From the NCBI RefSeq assembly GCF_000716445.1, contig NZ_JNWK01000071.1:1-49922 (forward strand): a stretch of 49,922 nt of DNA, read 5' to 3'. The DNA is from Streptomyces wedmorensis (GTDB taxonomy: Bacteria; Actinomycetota; Actinomycetes; Streptomycetales; Streptomycetaceae). Of the stretch, positions 18,397-26,766 are shown in pieces; positions within the stretch are counted from its first letter, which is position 1, and every line of letters begins with the position of its first letter. A program made the position numbers and the translations under genes. The notes beneath the pieces were generated by a model. The model saw only the letters and a list, made by a program, of their open reading frames with translations. It did no database searches and was not told where the DNA came from.

Positions 18397-18776
18397 GCGG
18401 TCTCCCGCGGGGTGCGGCGGGGGATCTCGGCCACGTCGTGGTAGACGGGCAGGCCGAGGCGGCGGGCGGTGGCGACGTCCTGGTCGGCTCCGGCGGAGTC
18501 GCCGGGCAGGCGCAGTACAGCGTCGCAGTGCGCGAGCAATCGGTCGGCGGTCGGGTAGAGGACCTGGTCGGCGAGGGGGTCGGCGGGGCCCGCGCCGGCT
18601 GAGCGCAGGACGGGCAGGGCGATCCACTCCCCGATCACGGGCAGGTGACCGGTGGCGAAGACGGGCCAGGCGGCGGCTTCGAGGCGGGCGAGGTTGGCTG
18701 CCATGGCCTGCGCGTCGCCGTCGGTGCCGGAGCGATAGGGGCCGGCGATGAGGATGAGCATGGGCTTGTCGGGCAT
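18393..18776 (-). CDS. DUF4406 / nucleoside 2-deoxyribosyltransferase-like protein
   Basis: The 127-residue protein opens with MLILIAGPYRSGTDGD, the first strand and phosphate-binding turn of DUF4406 proteins, which share the nucleoside 2-deoxyribosyltransferase (Rossmann-like) fold. ANLARLEAAAWPVFATGHLP and the closing HCDAVLRLPGDSAGADQDV match the same family. The activity is unproven; N-glycosidic bond cleavage is plausible. It is the first gene of a two-gene operon with a NUDIX hydrolase, divergent from a DeoR-type regulator 48 bases away, which suggests a regulated nucleotide or NAD-salvage step. Confidence 0.85.
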   Translation of the reverse strand: MPDKPMLILIAGPYRSGTDGDAQAMAANLARLEAAAWPVFATGHLPVIGEWIALPVLRSAGAGPADPLADQVLYPTADRLLAHCDAVLRLPGDSAGADQDVATARRLGLPVYHDVAEIPRRTPRETA

Positions 18777-18824
18777 GTGCGCTACGATACATGCAGAAAC
18801 GTGCAAGAACAGGAGAGAATGCGG
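18777..18824. promoter_or_regulatory. Divergent promoter region with 11-bp direct repeat
   Basis: Only 48 bases separate the DUF4406 and DeoR starts. Two near-identical direct repeats, TGCAGAAACG at 18792-18801 and TGCAAGAACAG at 18803-18813, form a candidate DeoR-family site. TACGAT at 18783-18788 could be a -10 box for the rightward gene, and AGGAGAG at 18811-18817 is its ribosome site. Confidence 0.55.
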
Positions 18825-19583
18825 ATGCTGGCTGCTGAACGGCGTGACCACCTGCTCGGTCTGCTGGCCCGCGAGGGCAAGATCGTCGCCAAGGACGTCG
18901 CCGCCGACCTGGGAATCTCCGAGGACAGCGTGCGACGCGACCTGCGCGATCTTGCCGCCGAAGGACTCTGCCAGCGGGTCTACGGCGGCGCGTTGCCCGT
19001 CTCGCCGGCGGTGGTGGACTACGCCGCCCGGCAGAGCGTGGCCCCGGACGGCAAGCGGAAGGTCGCCTCTGTGGCCGCCGCACTGGTACGGCCGGGCGGC
19101 ACGCTGATCCTCGACGGCGGCACCACCGCCCTCGCCGTCGCCCACGCACTCCCGCAGGACCTGGCCTGCACCGTGATCACTCACAGCCCGACGATCGCCG
19201 CGGCCCTGCTCGACCATCCGCACGCGGAGCTCTTCCTGCTCGGAGGCCGGATCTTCAAGCACTCGGCGGTCGCCTGCGGTGCCGCCGCGGTCGAGGCCGC
19301 GCAGAACATCTCCGCCGACCTCTGCCTGCTCGGCGTCACCGGCGTGCACCCCGAAGCGGGACTGACCACCGCAGACGCGGAGGAGGCCGCGATGAAGCGC
19401 GCCCTGGCCGCACGTGCCGCGGACACCTACATCCTCGCCTCCTCCGAGAAGATCGGCACCGCTTCACCGTTCCGCGTCCTGCCCTGGGAGAAAGTCAGCG
19501 GCCTGATCACCGACGCCGACCCTCACGACGCAGTCGTCGAGCAACTCAAGGCGCTCGGCCTGGAAGTCCTGCCGGCCGACTGA
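18825..19583 (+). CDS. DeoR/GlpR family transcriptional regulator
   Basis: The 252-residue protein has the full DeoR layout. An N-terminal winged HTH (ERRDHLLGLLAREGKIVAKD, then SEDSVRRDLRDLAAEG) occupies residues 5-55, and a sugar-phosphate-binding isomerase-like domain starts at about 75. The latter contains LDGGTTALAVAHAL, THSPTIAAAL and the C-terminal ASSEKIGTASPF effector-binding loop. Ligands of the family are phosphorylated sugars or nucleosides. ATG at 18825 lies eight bases after AGGAGAG and gives the family's usual MLAAERR start; ATG at 18819 is the alternative. It probably represses the divergent DUF4406-NUDIX operon. Confidence 0.92.
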   Translation: MLAAERRDHLLGLLAREGKIVAKDVAADLGISEDSVRRDLRDLAAEGLCQRVYGGALPVSPAVVDYAARQSVAPDGKRKVASVAAALVRPGGTLILDGGTTALAVAHALPQDLACTVITHSPTIAAALLDHPHAELFLLGGRIFKHSAVACGAAAVEAAQNISADLCLLGVTGVHPEAGLTTADAEEAAMKRALAARAADTYILASSEKIGTASPFRVLPWEKVSGLITDADPHDAVVEQLKALGLEVLPAD

Positions 19584-19839
19584 CGGTTACGAGCCGACAC
19601 GGGGTCGCGGACCGGCCGGTATCTGTCCGGAGCGCGATCCCGCCACCACCATGGCGCCGTCCGCTGCGTAACTGATGAAGAGGCATTGTTCCGACCGTGC
19701 GCAGCTCCGCAGGGCCTCTATCGGCGGCAGTTCACCAGCCATGCTGAACATGACCGTGTCGCAGGCGGCACAACTCTTTGCCGATCCGCGGATGGCGTCC
19801 TATCCTCGGCCCCCACTGCTCCCGCCCGGAAGGCCGTTG

Positions 19840-20343
19840 ATGTCTGTCCGCCCCGCGGTCGCCCGCGACGCCGACTTCCTCTGGCGCGTCCTGCTTGAGG
19901 CGTACGACTGGAACGGCGAGCAGCGGTTCACCGCTGAGCAGCTCGCCGCTGACCCGTGCGCCGCGCGCTACCTCGTCGGCTGGCCTTGCAGGGGCGATTT
20001 CGGGGTCATCGCAGAGACTGACGCCGGTGAACCGGTCGGTGCGGTCTGGGCGCGGCGTTTCTCCGGAAGTGAGCCCGGATACGGCTTCGTCGCTCCGGAC
20101 GTTCCCGAGCTGACCCTGGGCGTGTTGCCCGAACACCGCGGGCGGGGGCACGGCCGGGCCCTGATGGAGGCGCTGATCCAGGCCGCCGTGGAGGGACCGG
20201 CTTCGGTCGCTCGGCTCAGCCTGAGCGTCGAGGACGGCAACCGGGCTGTGCACCTCTACACCGCCCTCGGCTTCACTCGGGTCGGACGCAACGGCAACTC
20301 GGACACCATGGTTCTGGACGTCCAGCGCGCCCCGCACCACTGA
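19840..20343 (+). CDS. GNAT family N-acetyltransferase
   Basis: The 167-residue protein is a compact GNAT. PELTLGVLPEHRGRGHGRAL at about residues 88-107 contains the acetyl-CoA loop (HRGRGHG), and LSVEDGNRAVHLYTALGF at about 127-144 is the classic final helix and turn. The substrate is unknown. The ATG at 19840 is preceded by CGGAAGG, which is better than any of the upstream in-frame starts. The preceding 256 bases contain nothing I can assign. Confidence 0.88.
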   Translation: MSVRPAVARDADFLWRVLLEAYDWNGEQRFTAEQLAADPCAARYLVGWPCRGDFGVIAETDAGEPVGAVWARRFSGSEPGYGFVAPDVPELTLGVLPEHRGRGHGRALMEALIQAAVEGPASVARLSLSVEDGNRAVHLYTALGFTRVGRNGNSDTMVLDVQRAPHH

Positions 20344-20484
20344 ACATTCCTCGCCTCGTGCGAGGACGTGGTGGGGTGGCTGTGTCGGGTGGTTTGCCGG
20401 ATTCAGCGGAAGCGGTCCGGCCGGGCTGTGTCCGGACGATCGCTCGCGAGGCGTGGGGACCGGGAGAGGTCCTGGTCTCACACG

Positions 20485-21666
20485 TCACGGTCTGTCGGAG
20501 CCGGGGTGCCACTCGGCCAGCACGATGGTGGCGTCGTCCCGGAGGCGGTGGTCCTGATGGTTCAGGAGGTCCTGTAGCAGGCGGCGCAGGGCTTCCGGGG
20601 CGGGATGGCCCGCGGCCATGGCGCGGATCACGATGTCGGCGAGTCGTTCCTCGCCGAAGAGGTCCCCCTGCGTGGAGCGGGCCTCGGTGACGCCGTCGCT
20701 GTAGAGCAGGACCCGGTCGCCGGGCTGCAGACGTGTCCGGTGCACTGTCGGCGGGGAGGAGGTGTGGAAGGCCCACCCGAGGGGGAGGTCGGGCTCCCGT
20801 TCGAGCATGCGCGGCAGTACCTGGCCGTCGCGGATCAGCAGCGGCGGCGGGTGGGCGCAGTTGACCCAGGTGAACGTGCCGTCGAGGACGTTCAGGTTGG
20901 CGATGACCGCCGTCATGAGCCGGTCGGTGAACCACTCGTTGAGGACGGTGTCGATCGCCGGGATGATGTCGGCGAGGGTGCCGCCGGAGCGGCGTGTGGC
21001 TCGGCAGGCGGCGAGACCGGCGGCGCTCGCTCCACCGGATGCGAGGTCGTGCCCCATGGAGTCCAGCAGTGTCAGGTGCAGCGTGTCTTGGGTGAGGCTG
21101 TGGTCGAAGGCGTCGCCGCCGATGTCGTACGCGGGCTCGAGCACTGCGGACGACGTCACGCGCGCGGTTCCGATCGTGCGCGGGGGCAGGAACGCCCACA
21201 CCAGCTCGCCCTGCACGGTCATCTTCCGGCGCCGCCCCGCTTCGATCAGCAGGTCGTTGTGCGACGACTTCGACACCAGCAGCAGAGCGGCCACACTTGC
21301 CAGTGCCTCGCACCACCTGATCAGGTCCTCGTCGAGATCCGGTGCGGTGGCCTTCAGTACGCCGAGGCGTTCGATTCCGTCGATCATCGGCACCCAGACG
21401 GTGCCGCCGTCCCGCGAACGCTGTGTGCGCTCCGTGCGGTACGCCAGGCCCGCCAGCGAGCTGTCGATGTCCAGCATCCGTGCCTCGGCCGCCACGGGCT
21501 GTGGCAACGCCACCAGGCAGCTCTGCTGCAGGTCGGTCACGTACATGCAGGTGCCGTCCAGGCCCATGCGCCGACCTGCCCGGAACACGAGCCCGGCGAG
21601 TTCCCGGCCCGCCACTGTGTGTGAATCGGCAACCAGGTTCGACAACGCCTTCTCGTGCGACTCCAT
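20485..21666 (-). CDS. GAF-domain SpoIIE-type PP2C serine phosphatase
   Basis: The 393-residue protein has a GAF-like sensor region at about residues 15-150 (ending WCEALASVAALLLVSKSS) followed by a SpoIIE-type PP2C catalytic domain at about 170-390. The latter shows EPAYDIGGDAFDHSL and LLDSMGHDLASGGAS, whose aspartates bind manganese, and VLLYSDGVTEARS near the end. Such phosphatases dephosphorylate anti-sigma-factor antagonists and control sigma-B-like regulons in streptomycetes, but no antagonist or RsbW kinase gene lies nearby, so its targets are encoded elsewhere. The ATG at 21666 has GGAAGGGC upstream. Confidence 0.9.
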   Translation of the reverse strand: MESHEKALSNLVADSHTVAGRELAGLVFRAGRRMGLDGTCMYVTDLQQSCLVALPQPVAAEARMLDIDSSLAGLAYRTERTQRSRDGGTVWVPMIDGIERLGVLKATAPDLDEDLIRWCEALASVAALLLVSKSSHNDLLIEAGRRRKMTVQGELVWAFLPPRTIGTARVTSSAVLEPAYDIGGDAFDHSLTQDTLHLTLLDSMGHDLASGGASAAGLAACRATRRSGGTLADIIPAIDTVLNEWFTDRLMTAVIANLNVLDGTFTWVNCAHPPPLLIRDGQVLPRMLEREPDLPLGWAFHTSSPPTVHRTRLQPGDRVLLYSDGVTEARSTQGDLFGEERLADIVIRAMAAGHPAPEALRRLLQDLLNHQDHRLRDDATIVLAEWHPGSDRP

Positions 21667-21877
21667 GGCATAGCCCTTCCGCCGGCGCACGGGCACGGCC
21701 CCACTGGATACCGAGCCTAGCTGCCGAAGCGAGCGCCGACCGGGTGGCGTGCCCGGTCATGCCGTGGCCGGATGCTCTCACTCCCCGTGCGTCGGCGTAC
21801 TCGTCCAAGTGCCCGGCCGGTGAGACGGAATGGTCCCGAGGGCTCGGATTCCGGTACCAAGGTCCGGCCGGCAGGGT

Positions 21878-22345
21878 TCAGGGAATGATGACGACCTTGC
21901 CGCGGATCCGGCCTGTTTCGCTGAGGTGGTGGACGTCGGCGAGGTCGGCCAGCGGCCGTGACGCGCTGACGTCGATGCCGAGCTTGGTCGCGTCGACGAG
22001 TTCCACCAGCGCCGCAAGGTGCCTGACATCGTTGCGGGCGACCATGTGCATCGCGCTCACCCCGGTGTCCGCAGACGTCTCGATGGGGGTGGCGATCGAG
22101 ATGACCCTCCCGCCCGGACGTACTCGGCAGCCGCACCCCCTCCGTCGAGACGCCGATGACCCGGTCGCCGACGGCGAAGCCTCGCACTCCCTCGCCGATC
22201 GCGGCCACGGTGCCCGCGACGTCCCAGCCGAGCGCGTACGGCAGGTCCACGGGAAGGAACGCCTGCAGCATTCCGGCGCGGAGAACGGCCTCGGCGGGAT
22301 GGAACGAGGTCGCGGCGAAACGGATGATCACTTCGGGAACCGGTC
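21878..22345 (-). pseudogene. Zinc-type/quinone alcohol dehydrogenase (MDR), internally deleted
   Basis: The N-terminal GroES-like part is clear from about 22330 downwards: IRFAATSFHPAEAVLRAG, YALGWDVAGTVAAIGEGVRG, FAVGDRVIGV. The extreme C-terminus is also clear (LVDATKLGIDVSASRPLADL through IRGKVVIIP, stop at 21878), but in another frame. The NAD(P)-binding Rossmann domain between them is missing. The first 30 or so residues are also lost at the junction with the AraC remnant. The product cannot be functional. Confidence 0.75.
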
Positions 22346-22990
22346 CGGTCGGGCCAGGGTGACGTGGTGTTCCTTGCTCACGGCAGCGGCACACCCTGGC
22401 CGACAGCCCTGAATCCCTGGCGGCTCCAGCTGCCTGCGACCCCGACGACCACGAGCTGTACGACGCCTGGATCTCGGCCGGCGTCGACCGGAGCGGAGAC
22501 GGCGGTCCGGTGACCGTGGTGCTCTGCGGGGCCTACGAACTCGACCCGGCCCGTGCTCACCCGATCCTGCTGGGCCTCCCTGATCTGATCCACTTGCCGG
22601 CCGACCCGGACCGTCACCCGGAGTTGTGCCCGGCCATGACACTCCTGGCTGCCGAGTCGGAGACACCGCACCTGGACACGGACGCGGCCGTCCCGGCGCT
22701 CCTGGACACCCTGCTGCTCTACATCCTGCGCATCTGGTTCCGCCGACAGCGCGACCGGGAAGACACCACAGGACGTGCCGCCGCCCTGAACGACCCCCCG
22801 GTCACCGCAGCCCTCCACGCCGTCCATCAAGACCCGCCGGCACCTTGGACCGTGGCGAAACTCGCCGCAGAAGCCGGCCTCTCCCGGGCACCCTTCGCCA
22901 GGCGCTTCGCCGCGCTCGTCGGCCAGCCGCCCCTCGGCTGCCCCGCGAACCTCCGTCGGCTGATCGACGACCAGACCGCCACCCGCGTTC
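22346..22990 (+). pseudogene. AraC family regulator, truncated at both ends
   Basis: A frame from about 22400 encodes an AraC cupin-like part (ELYDAWISAGVDRSGDGGPV, VVLCGAYELD, HPILLGLPDLIHLP), then WTVAKLAAEAGLSRAPFARR, the first helix-turn-helix of an AraC protein. The second HTH is missing; similarity ends near FAALVGQPPL. Near 22390 a one-base shift separates GDVVFLAHGSG from HTLADSPES. The protein could not bind DNA normally. It lies head-to-head with the dehydrogenase remnant, so it was probably its regulator. Confidence 0.7.
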
Positions 22991-23040
22991 CCCGTGCCGC
23001 GCCGGTCGCCGCGGCAGAGCCCATGAAACCGATGGGGTGT

Positions 23041-23077
23041 ACTGGTGGTGCACACCATCAGTGCGTACTATCGATTC
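23041..23077 (+). promoter_or_regulatory. TetR operator and leaderless promoter
   Basis: A 22-bp imperfect palindrome spans 23041-23062 (arms ACTGGTGGTGC and ACACCATCAGT, 18 of 22 positions symmetric), typical in size for a TetR dimer. TACTAT at 23066-23071 is a good -10 box with six bases between it and the ATG at 23078, implying a leaderless message. The operator would overlap the -35 region and give autorepression. Confidence 0.65.
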
Positions 23078-23722
23078 ATGCCTCTTCCGCGCTTCGACCG
23101 CCTTCCCGCTGAACGCCAGGAGTCGATCCTGACCGTGGCGCGCCGCCACTTCGCCGACCACGGCACCGAGGCCGCCTCCTACAACAAGATCATCGAGGCC
23201 GCAGGGTTCTCGAAGACCGCCGCCTACCACTACTTCGACGGTCGGGAGGACCTGCTCGCAGCCGTGCTCGACGGTGTGCTGGGGCGGCTGCTCGGGGCTC
23301 TCGGACCGTGGATCGCAGCACGCGACGAGCCGGAGTTCTGGGACCGGCTCGGCGCCGGCGCCGGCGCGCTCGCGGCGCACCTGCGGGACCACCCCGACGA
23401 TCTGGCCCTCGCCGATCCGGCCATCGGACAGGTGCGTGAAGGGGACGGGCCGTGGCTGGCGTGGTTCGACGCACTGGTCTCGAACGGGCAGGCGCTGGGA
23501 GTGATCCGCACCGACGTGGACCACGGACTCCTGGTGACGGTGACCGCGGCGGTCGTCAGGGCCGCTGACGCCTGGGCTCTCGCCCGCATGAAGGCGTCGC
23601 CTGTGTCCGAGGGGAGGGTGGACGGCGATGAGAGCGCACAGCTGTGGGGTCTGCTGCGCGGTTTGTGGAGCGAGACCGGGTCGTTCTTCGACGAGGGGAA
23701 ATCCGATGCGCACCGACCTTGA
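23078..23722 (+). CDS. TetR family transcriptional regulator
   Basis: The 214-residue protein has an N-terminal TetR HTH at about residues 13-60: RQESILTVARRHFADHGTEA, then SYNKIIEAAGFSKTAAYHYF, followed by the ligand-binding helical domain. GTG at 23045 is in frame, but the palindromic operator lies across it, so ATG at 23078 is preferred. The end of the gene overlaps the next gene by 17 bases, giving a TetR-membrane protein-GNAT operon. The ligand is unknown. It most likely represses its own operon. Confidence 0.9.
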   Translation: MPLPRFDRLPAERQESILTVARRHFADHGTEAASYNKIIEAAGFSKTAAYHYFDGREDLLAAVLDGVLGRLLGALGPWIAARDEPEFWDRLGAGAGALAAHLRDHPDDLALADPAIGQVREGDGPWLAWFDALVSNGQALGVIRTDVDHGLLVTVTAAVVRAADAWALARMKASPVSEGRVDGDESAQLWGLLRGLWSETGSFFDEGKSDAHRP

Positions 23723-24323
23723 GACCGACTGGGAGATACCCGAGACTCCGCCTGGGCTCGCGGGCCGCGTGCAGCGGTTCATGGGCCCGGGGAAGTCGCG
23801 TTCCGAGTCGACGGTGGAGACGGCGGGCCTCGTCGTCTGCGGCGTGCTCCTGGCGGCAGGGGTGTGGGCCTCGGACGTCCGGCACGGGTGGGCGGCTGCC
23901 CAGTTCGTGCTGGTGACACTGGTGGGACTGGATCTCATCGGCGGAGTGCTCACCAACGCGACCAACTCGGCGAAACGCTGGTACCACCGTCCGGCCCCGG
24001 AAGCGAGGCGCGCACGGCTGCTGTTCGTCTCCGCGCACCTGCTCCACCTCGTGGCCATGGGGCTGGTCGTACTCTCGGGCGACTGGCGTTGGACACTGGG
24101 CAACGGCGCCCTCCTGCTCGCCGGGGCGGCCGCCGTGGAGTTCACGCCACTGCACCTCAAGCGCCCCGTCTCGATGTGCGTCCTGATGGTCGCCATCCTG
24201 ATCAATCTGTTCTGGCTCGAAGTGCCCGCCGCCCTCGCGTGGTTCGCGCCGCTGTTCTTCCTGAAGCTGCTCGTCTGCCACCTCGTCCCCGAGGCGCCGC
24301 TGGAGCGGAGGCGCCGTGACTGA
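23706..24323 (+). CDS. Multi-span membrane protein of unknown function
   Basis: The 205-residue protein has a soluble N-terminus of about 38 residues, then about six hydrophobic segments (about 39-55, 61-82, 103-120, 126-143, 150-168 and 172-192). NATNSAKRWYHRP in the second loop and a FAPLFFLKLLVCH segment near the end are notable. I do not recognise the family. GAGGGG at 23693-23698 precedes the ATG at 23706. Overlaps with both neighbours (17 and 8 bases) show that it belongs to the TetR operon, so it is a likely target of that regulator. Confidence 0.8.
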   Translation: MRTDLETDWEIPETPPGLAGRVQRFMGPGKSRSESTVETAGLVVCGVLLAAGVWASDVRHGWAAAQFVLVTLVGLDLIGGVLTNATNSAKRWYHRPAPEARRARLLFVSAHLLHLVAMGLVVLSGDWRWTLGNGALLLAGAAAVEFTPLHLKRPVSMCVLMVAILINLFWLEVPAALAWFAPLFFLKLLVCHLVPEAPLERRRRD

Positions 24324-24975
24324 GTCCACGCCGCCCTGGAAGATCCTTGCGAATCCGGAGCCCGTCGCCTGCGCCCGCACGCTGGCGGCTGCCTTCTCCC
24401 GGGAGCCGGCCGTCTCATGGATCTGCCGGGACTCGCACCCCGTACGGACGGCCTGGTTCGAGGCGACTGTGCGGGCCCACGCCACCCTTCCCGGCTCTCT
24501 GCGTTACGGACTCGCGACCCCTGATGGGCAGCTGGTCGCCTCGGCGATTCTCACGCCGCCGGGCGCGGCACCCAGGGCAGTGGAGCGTGCCGCCTGGGCG
24601 GCACGGACCGCGATCCGGTGCGGGCCCCGTGCCCTGGTCAGGACGTTGCGCTACATGCGCCACGTCGAAACCGCCGCCCCGGTCGGCGCGTGGACTCTGG
24701 AATTCATCGGTGTACGGCCCGACACCGCGGGCCGCGGCGCCGGACGGTACCTCCTGGACCACGTGCTGGCGGCCACCCCCGCCCAAGCGGGCTTCTTCCT
24801 GACGACGGCCGACCCCGCGAACGTACCTCTCTATCGCCGCTTCGGCTTCGCCGACCTGCGGCGGACGACGCTGGGACCGCTCGACGTCAGAGCGATGGTG
24901 AAACCAGGTACTGGCACGCGGCCGGGACCCGCGCGTCCGCAGGCCCCGGCCCGGACACCCCTCAGGCGAAGGTGA
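24316..24975 (+). CDS. GNAT family N-acetyltransferase
   Basis: The 219-residue protein ends the TetR operon. WTLEFIGVRPDTAGRGAGRY at about residues 131-150 contains the acetyl-CoA loop (RPDTAGRGAG), and DPANVPLYRRFGFADL at about 166-181 is the C-terminal GNAT turn. The N-terminal half is divergent. It starts at a GTG that overlaps the membrane protein gene by eight bases. Its last 14 bases overlap the 3' end of the convergent GH64 gene. The last 25 or so residues are Arg/Pro-rich and probably disordered. Confidence 0.87.
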   Translation: MTESTPPWKILANPEPVACARTLAAAFSREPAVSWICRDSHPVRTAWFEATVRAHATLPGSLRYGLATPDGQLVASAILTPPGAAPRAVERAAWAARTAIRCGPRALVRTLRYMRHVETAAPVGAWTLEFIGVRPDTAGRGAGRYLLDHVLAATPAQAGFFLTTADPANVPLYRRFGFADLRRTTLGPLDVRAMVKPGTGTRPGPARPQAPARTPLRRR

Positions 24976-26653
24976 ACCAGTTGACGTTGACGAAGTCGGC
25001 GGGCTGGCCGCTGTCGAAGGTCAGGTAGACGTCGTGGGTGCCGGTGGTGCGGCCGATGTCGGCGGGTACGGTGCGCCAGGCCTGCCAGCCGCCGGTGTTG
25101 GCGACGGCGAAGCTGCCGACCGGGGTTGCCGTGGGACTGCCGAGGCGGACCTGGACCAGACCGCTGACGCCGGCGGCGGCCCCGGACGCGACGCGGGCGT
25201 TGAAGCGGGTGGCGCCGGTGGCGCCGAAGGCGACGGACGAGAACTTGAGCCAGTCGCCGTTGGACAGGTGGCCGACGTCGGAGCCGCCGCCGCTGTCGGA
25301 GCACGCTTCGACCTGGGCTCCCGACTGGGCGTTGAACGCTTCGGCCTGGATGGTGGCGAAGGCGCTGACCCCGCCGCCCGTGGCGGTGGCGGTCGGCGTC
25401 GGGCTCGGCGTACCGCCTCCGCCGGCCGTTCCGCCGACGGTGATGGTCCAGAGGCCGGGGCTGCCGGACTGCACCTTGCCCTCGAAGTCGACGCCGGCCG
25501 GGTGCACGTCGTCGTACGGGAAGGCGTACCCGAGGTGGTCGGGGGTCGTGGCGTGCAGGATGCGGGCGTAGTGGTTGGTGCGCGGCCGGGTGTAGAAGGC
25601 GGCCGGGTTCTCGGCGGTCGGCTGGTGGGGGTTGTCCAGCAGGGTGGTGCGGTTGAACGCGGCGGCGAGCCGTGCGCTGAGGTTGCCCATCAGGTCGTTG
25701 CCCGTGGTGAAGGGCGCGTCGCTGCAGGAGAAGATCGACAGGGTCGACGGCTTGGCGAAGCTGCCGGCCCCGGGGAACGCGAGGGTGTCGCCGTTGACCC
25801 GGCCGGTGAGGGTTCCCCAGGTGAACTGGGTGTCGATGCGCAGGTCGGTGGAGCGGTACTTGTTCCACACCTCGTCGACGTAGCTGTCGAAGTAGCCGCT
25901 GAACAGGGCGTTGTTGCCGCGGATCGCCAGGTTGGGGCTGAGTACGCGCAGGTCGCCCCCGCCCTTGGTGACGATGAGCCTGCTCCAGTCGCTGCCGTCG
26001 GCGGCGGACTGGGCGCGCAGGGCCGCGGCGACCCGGGACAGCCCGTCGGAGGGCAGCCCGCGCACCGTCTGGGTGCCCTGGCCGGTCTCCAGCTGGAAGG
26101 CGATCGGCAGCGAGACCATGTCGACGAACGTGATGTTCGCGTACAACTGATCGGCGTTGAAGGTGAATTCGCAGAAGTCGTGGTGGACGTTCGCGTTGGG
26201 GTCGGTGGGGTTGCTCACCGACGGCAGGGCCAGCCCGCCGCCGCGGTTCATCAGGAAGGTGAGCTTCGCGCCGACGGAGAAGTAGATGCGGCCGCTGTAC
26301 AGCCGCGGGAGCGTCACCCTGCGTGCCCCGGCGCCGGACGCGTTGAGCGCGATGGCGCAGTCGGCCCCGAGCGGGGTCTGGTCGTTGGCCGGGGCCGGAG
26401 GGTGGTACAGGGTGGAGCCGTTGGCCTGGATGAAGGCCCAGTTGCCGCCGGCTGCCGGGTCGCGGCCGAGCACGTAGGCGTACACCGTGTTGTTGCCGGT
26501 GGTGTTGACCAGGTCGAGGGGGAGTGTCGGCGTGGTGGCCGCGTTGGCGCCGGCCTCGAGCCAGGTGGCCACGGCGGGGACCGCCACGGCCAGGCCCGCG
26601 GTCGCGGCGAGGAGTTTTCTGCGGGACATCGTTCGCTGGTGGCGTGCCGTCAC
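24962..26653 (-). CDS. Secreted GH64 beta-1,3-glucanase with CBM6
   Basis: The 563-residue protein begins with a Tat-type signal (SRRKLLAATAGLAVAV), so it is exported folded. The glycoside hydrolase family 64 domain spans about residues 40-400, with LPLDLVNTTGNNTVYAYVLG at the start and DSYVDEVWNKYRSTDLRI in the substrate groove. GH64 enzymes release laminaripentaose from beta-1,3-glucan. A Thr/Pro linker (TPSPTPTATATGGG) follows, then a CBM6 carbohydrate-binding module of about 125 residues (IQAEAFNAQSGAQVE, VGHLSNGDWLKF). GTG at 26653 and ATG at 26629 are both possible starts. It lies 114 bases downstream of the GH16 gene on the same strand. Confidence 0.92.
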   Translation of the reverse strand: MTARHQRTMSRRKLLAATAGLAVAVPAVATWLEAGANAATTPTLPLDLVNTTGNNTVYAYVLGRDPAAGGNWAFIQANGSTLYHPPAPANDQTPLGADCAIALNASGAGARRVTLPRLYSGRIYFSVGAKLTFLMNRGGGLALPSVSNPTDPNANVHHDFCEFTFNADQLYANITFVDMVSLPIAFQLETGQGTQTVRGLPSDGLSRVAAALRAQSAADGSDWSRLIVTKGGGDLRVLSPNLAIRGNNALFSGYFDSYVDEVWNKYRSTDLRIDTQFTWGTLTGRVNGDTLAFPGAGSFAKPSTLSIFSCSDAPFTTGNDLMGNLSARLAAAFNRTTLLDNPHQPTAENPAAFYTRPRTNHYARILHATTPDHLGYAFPYDDVHPAGVDFEGKVQSGSPGLWTITVGGTAGGGGTPSPTPTATATGGGVSAFATIQAEAFNAQSGAQVEACSDSGGGSDVGHLSNGDWLKFSSVAFGATGATRFNARVASGAAAGVSGLVQVRLGSPTATPVGSFAVANTGGWQAWRTVPADIGRTTGTHDVYLTFDSGQPADFVNVNWFTFA

Positions 26654-26766
26654 GGTGGGGGTCCGTTCTTCGTGAGGTCGGGTGGGGAGCGATCGGATGC
26701 GGGGATTCAGGAGGGGAGGGGACGGGGGAGGCCCGGAGGAGAGGCTCGTGCGGTGGTGTGGGGCGG

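Noticed and set aside
22802..24418. A 538-residue minus-strand frame opposite the TetR operon
   Set aside because: No recognisable domain; it is antisense to TetR, the membrane protein and the start of the GNAT gene.
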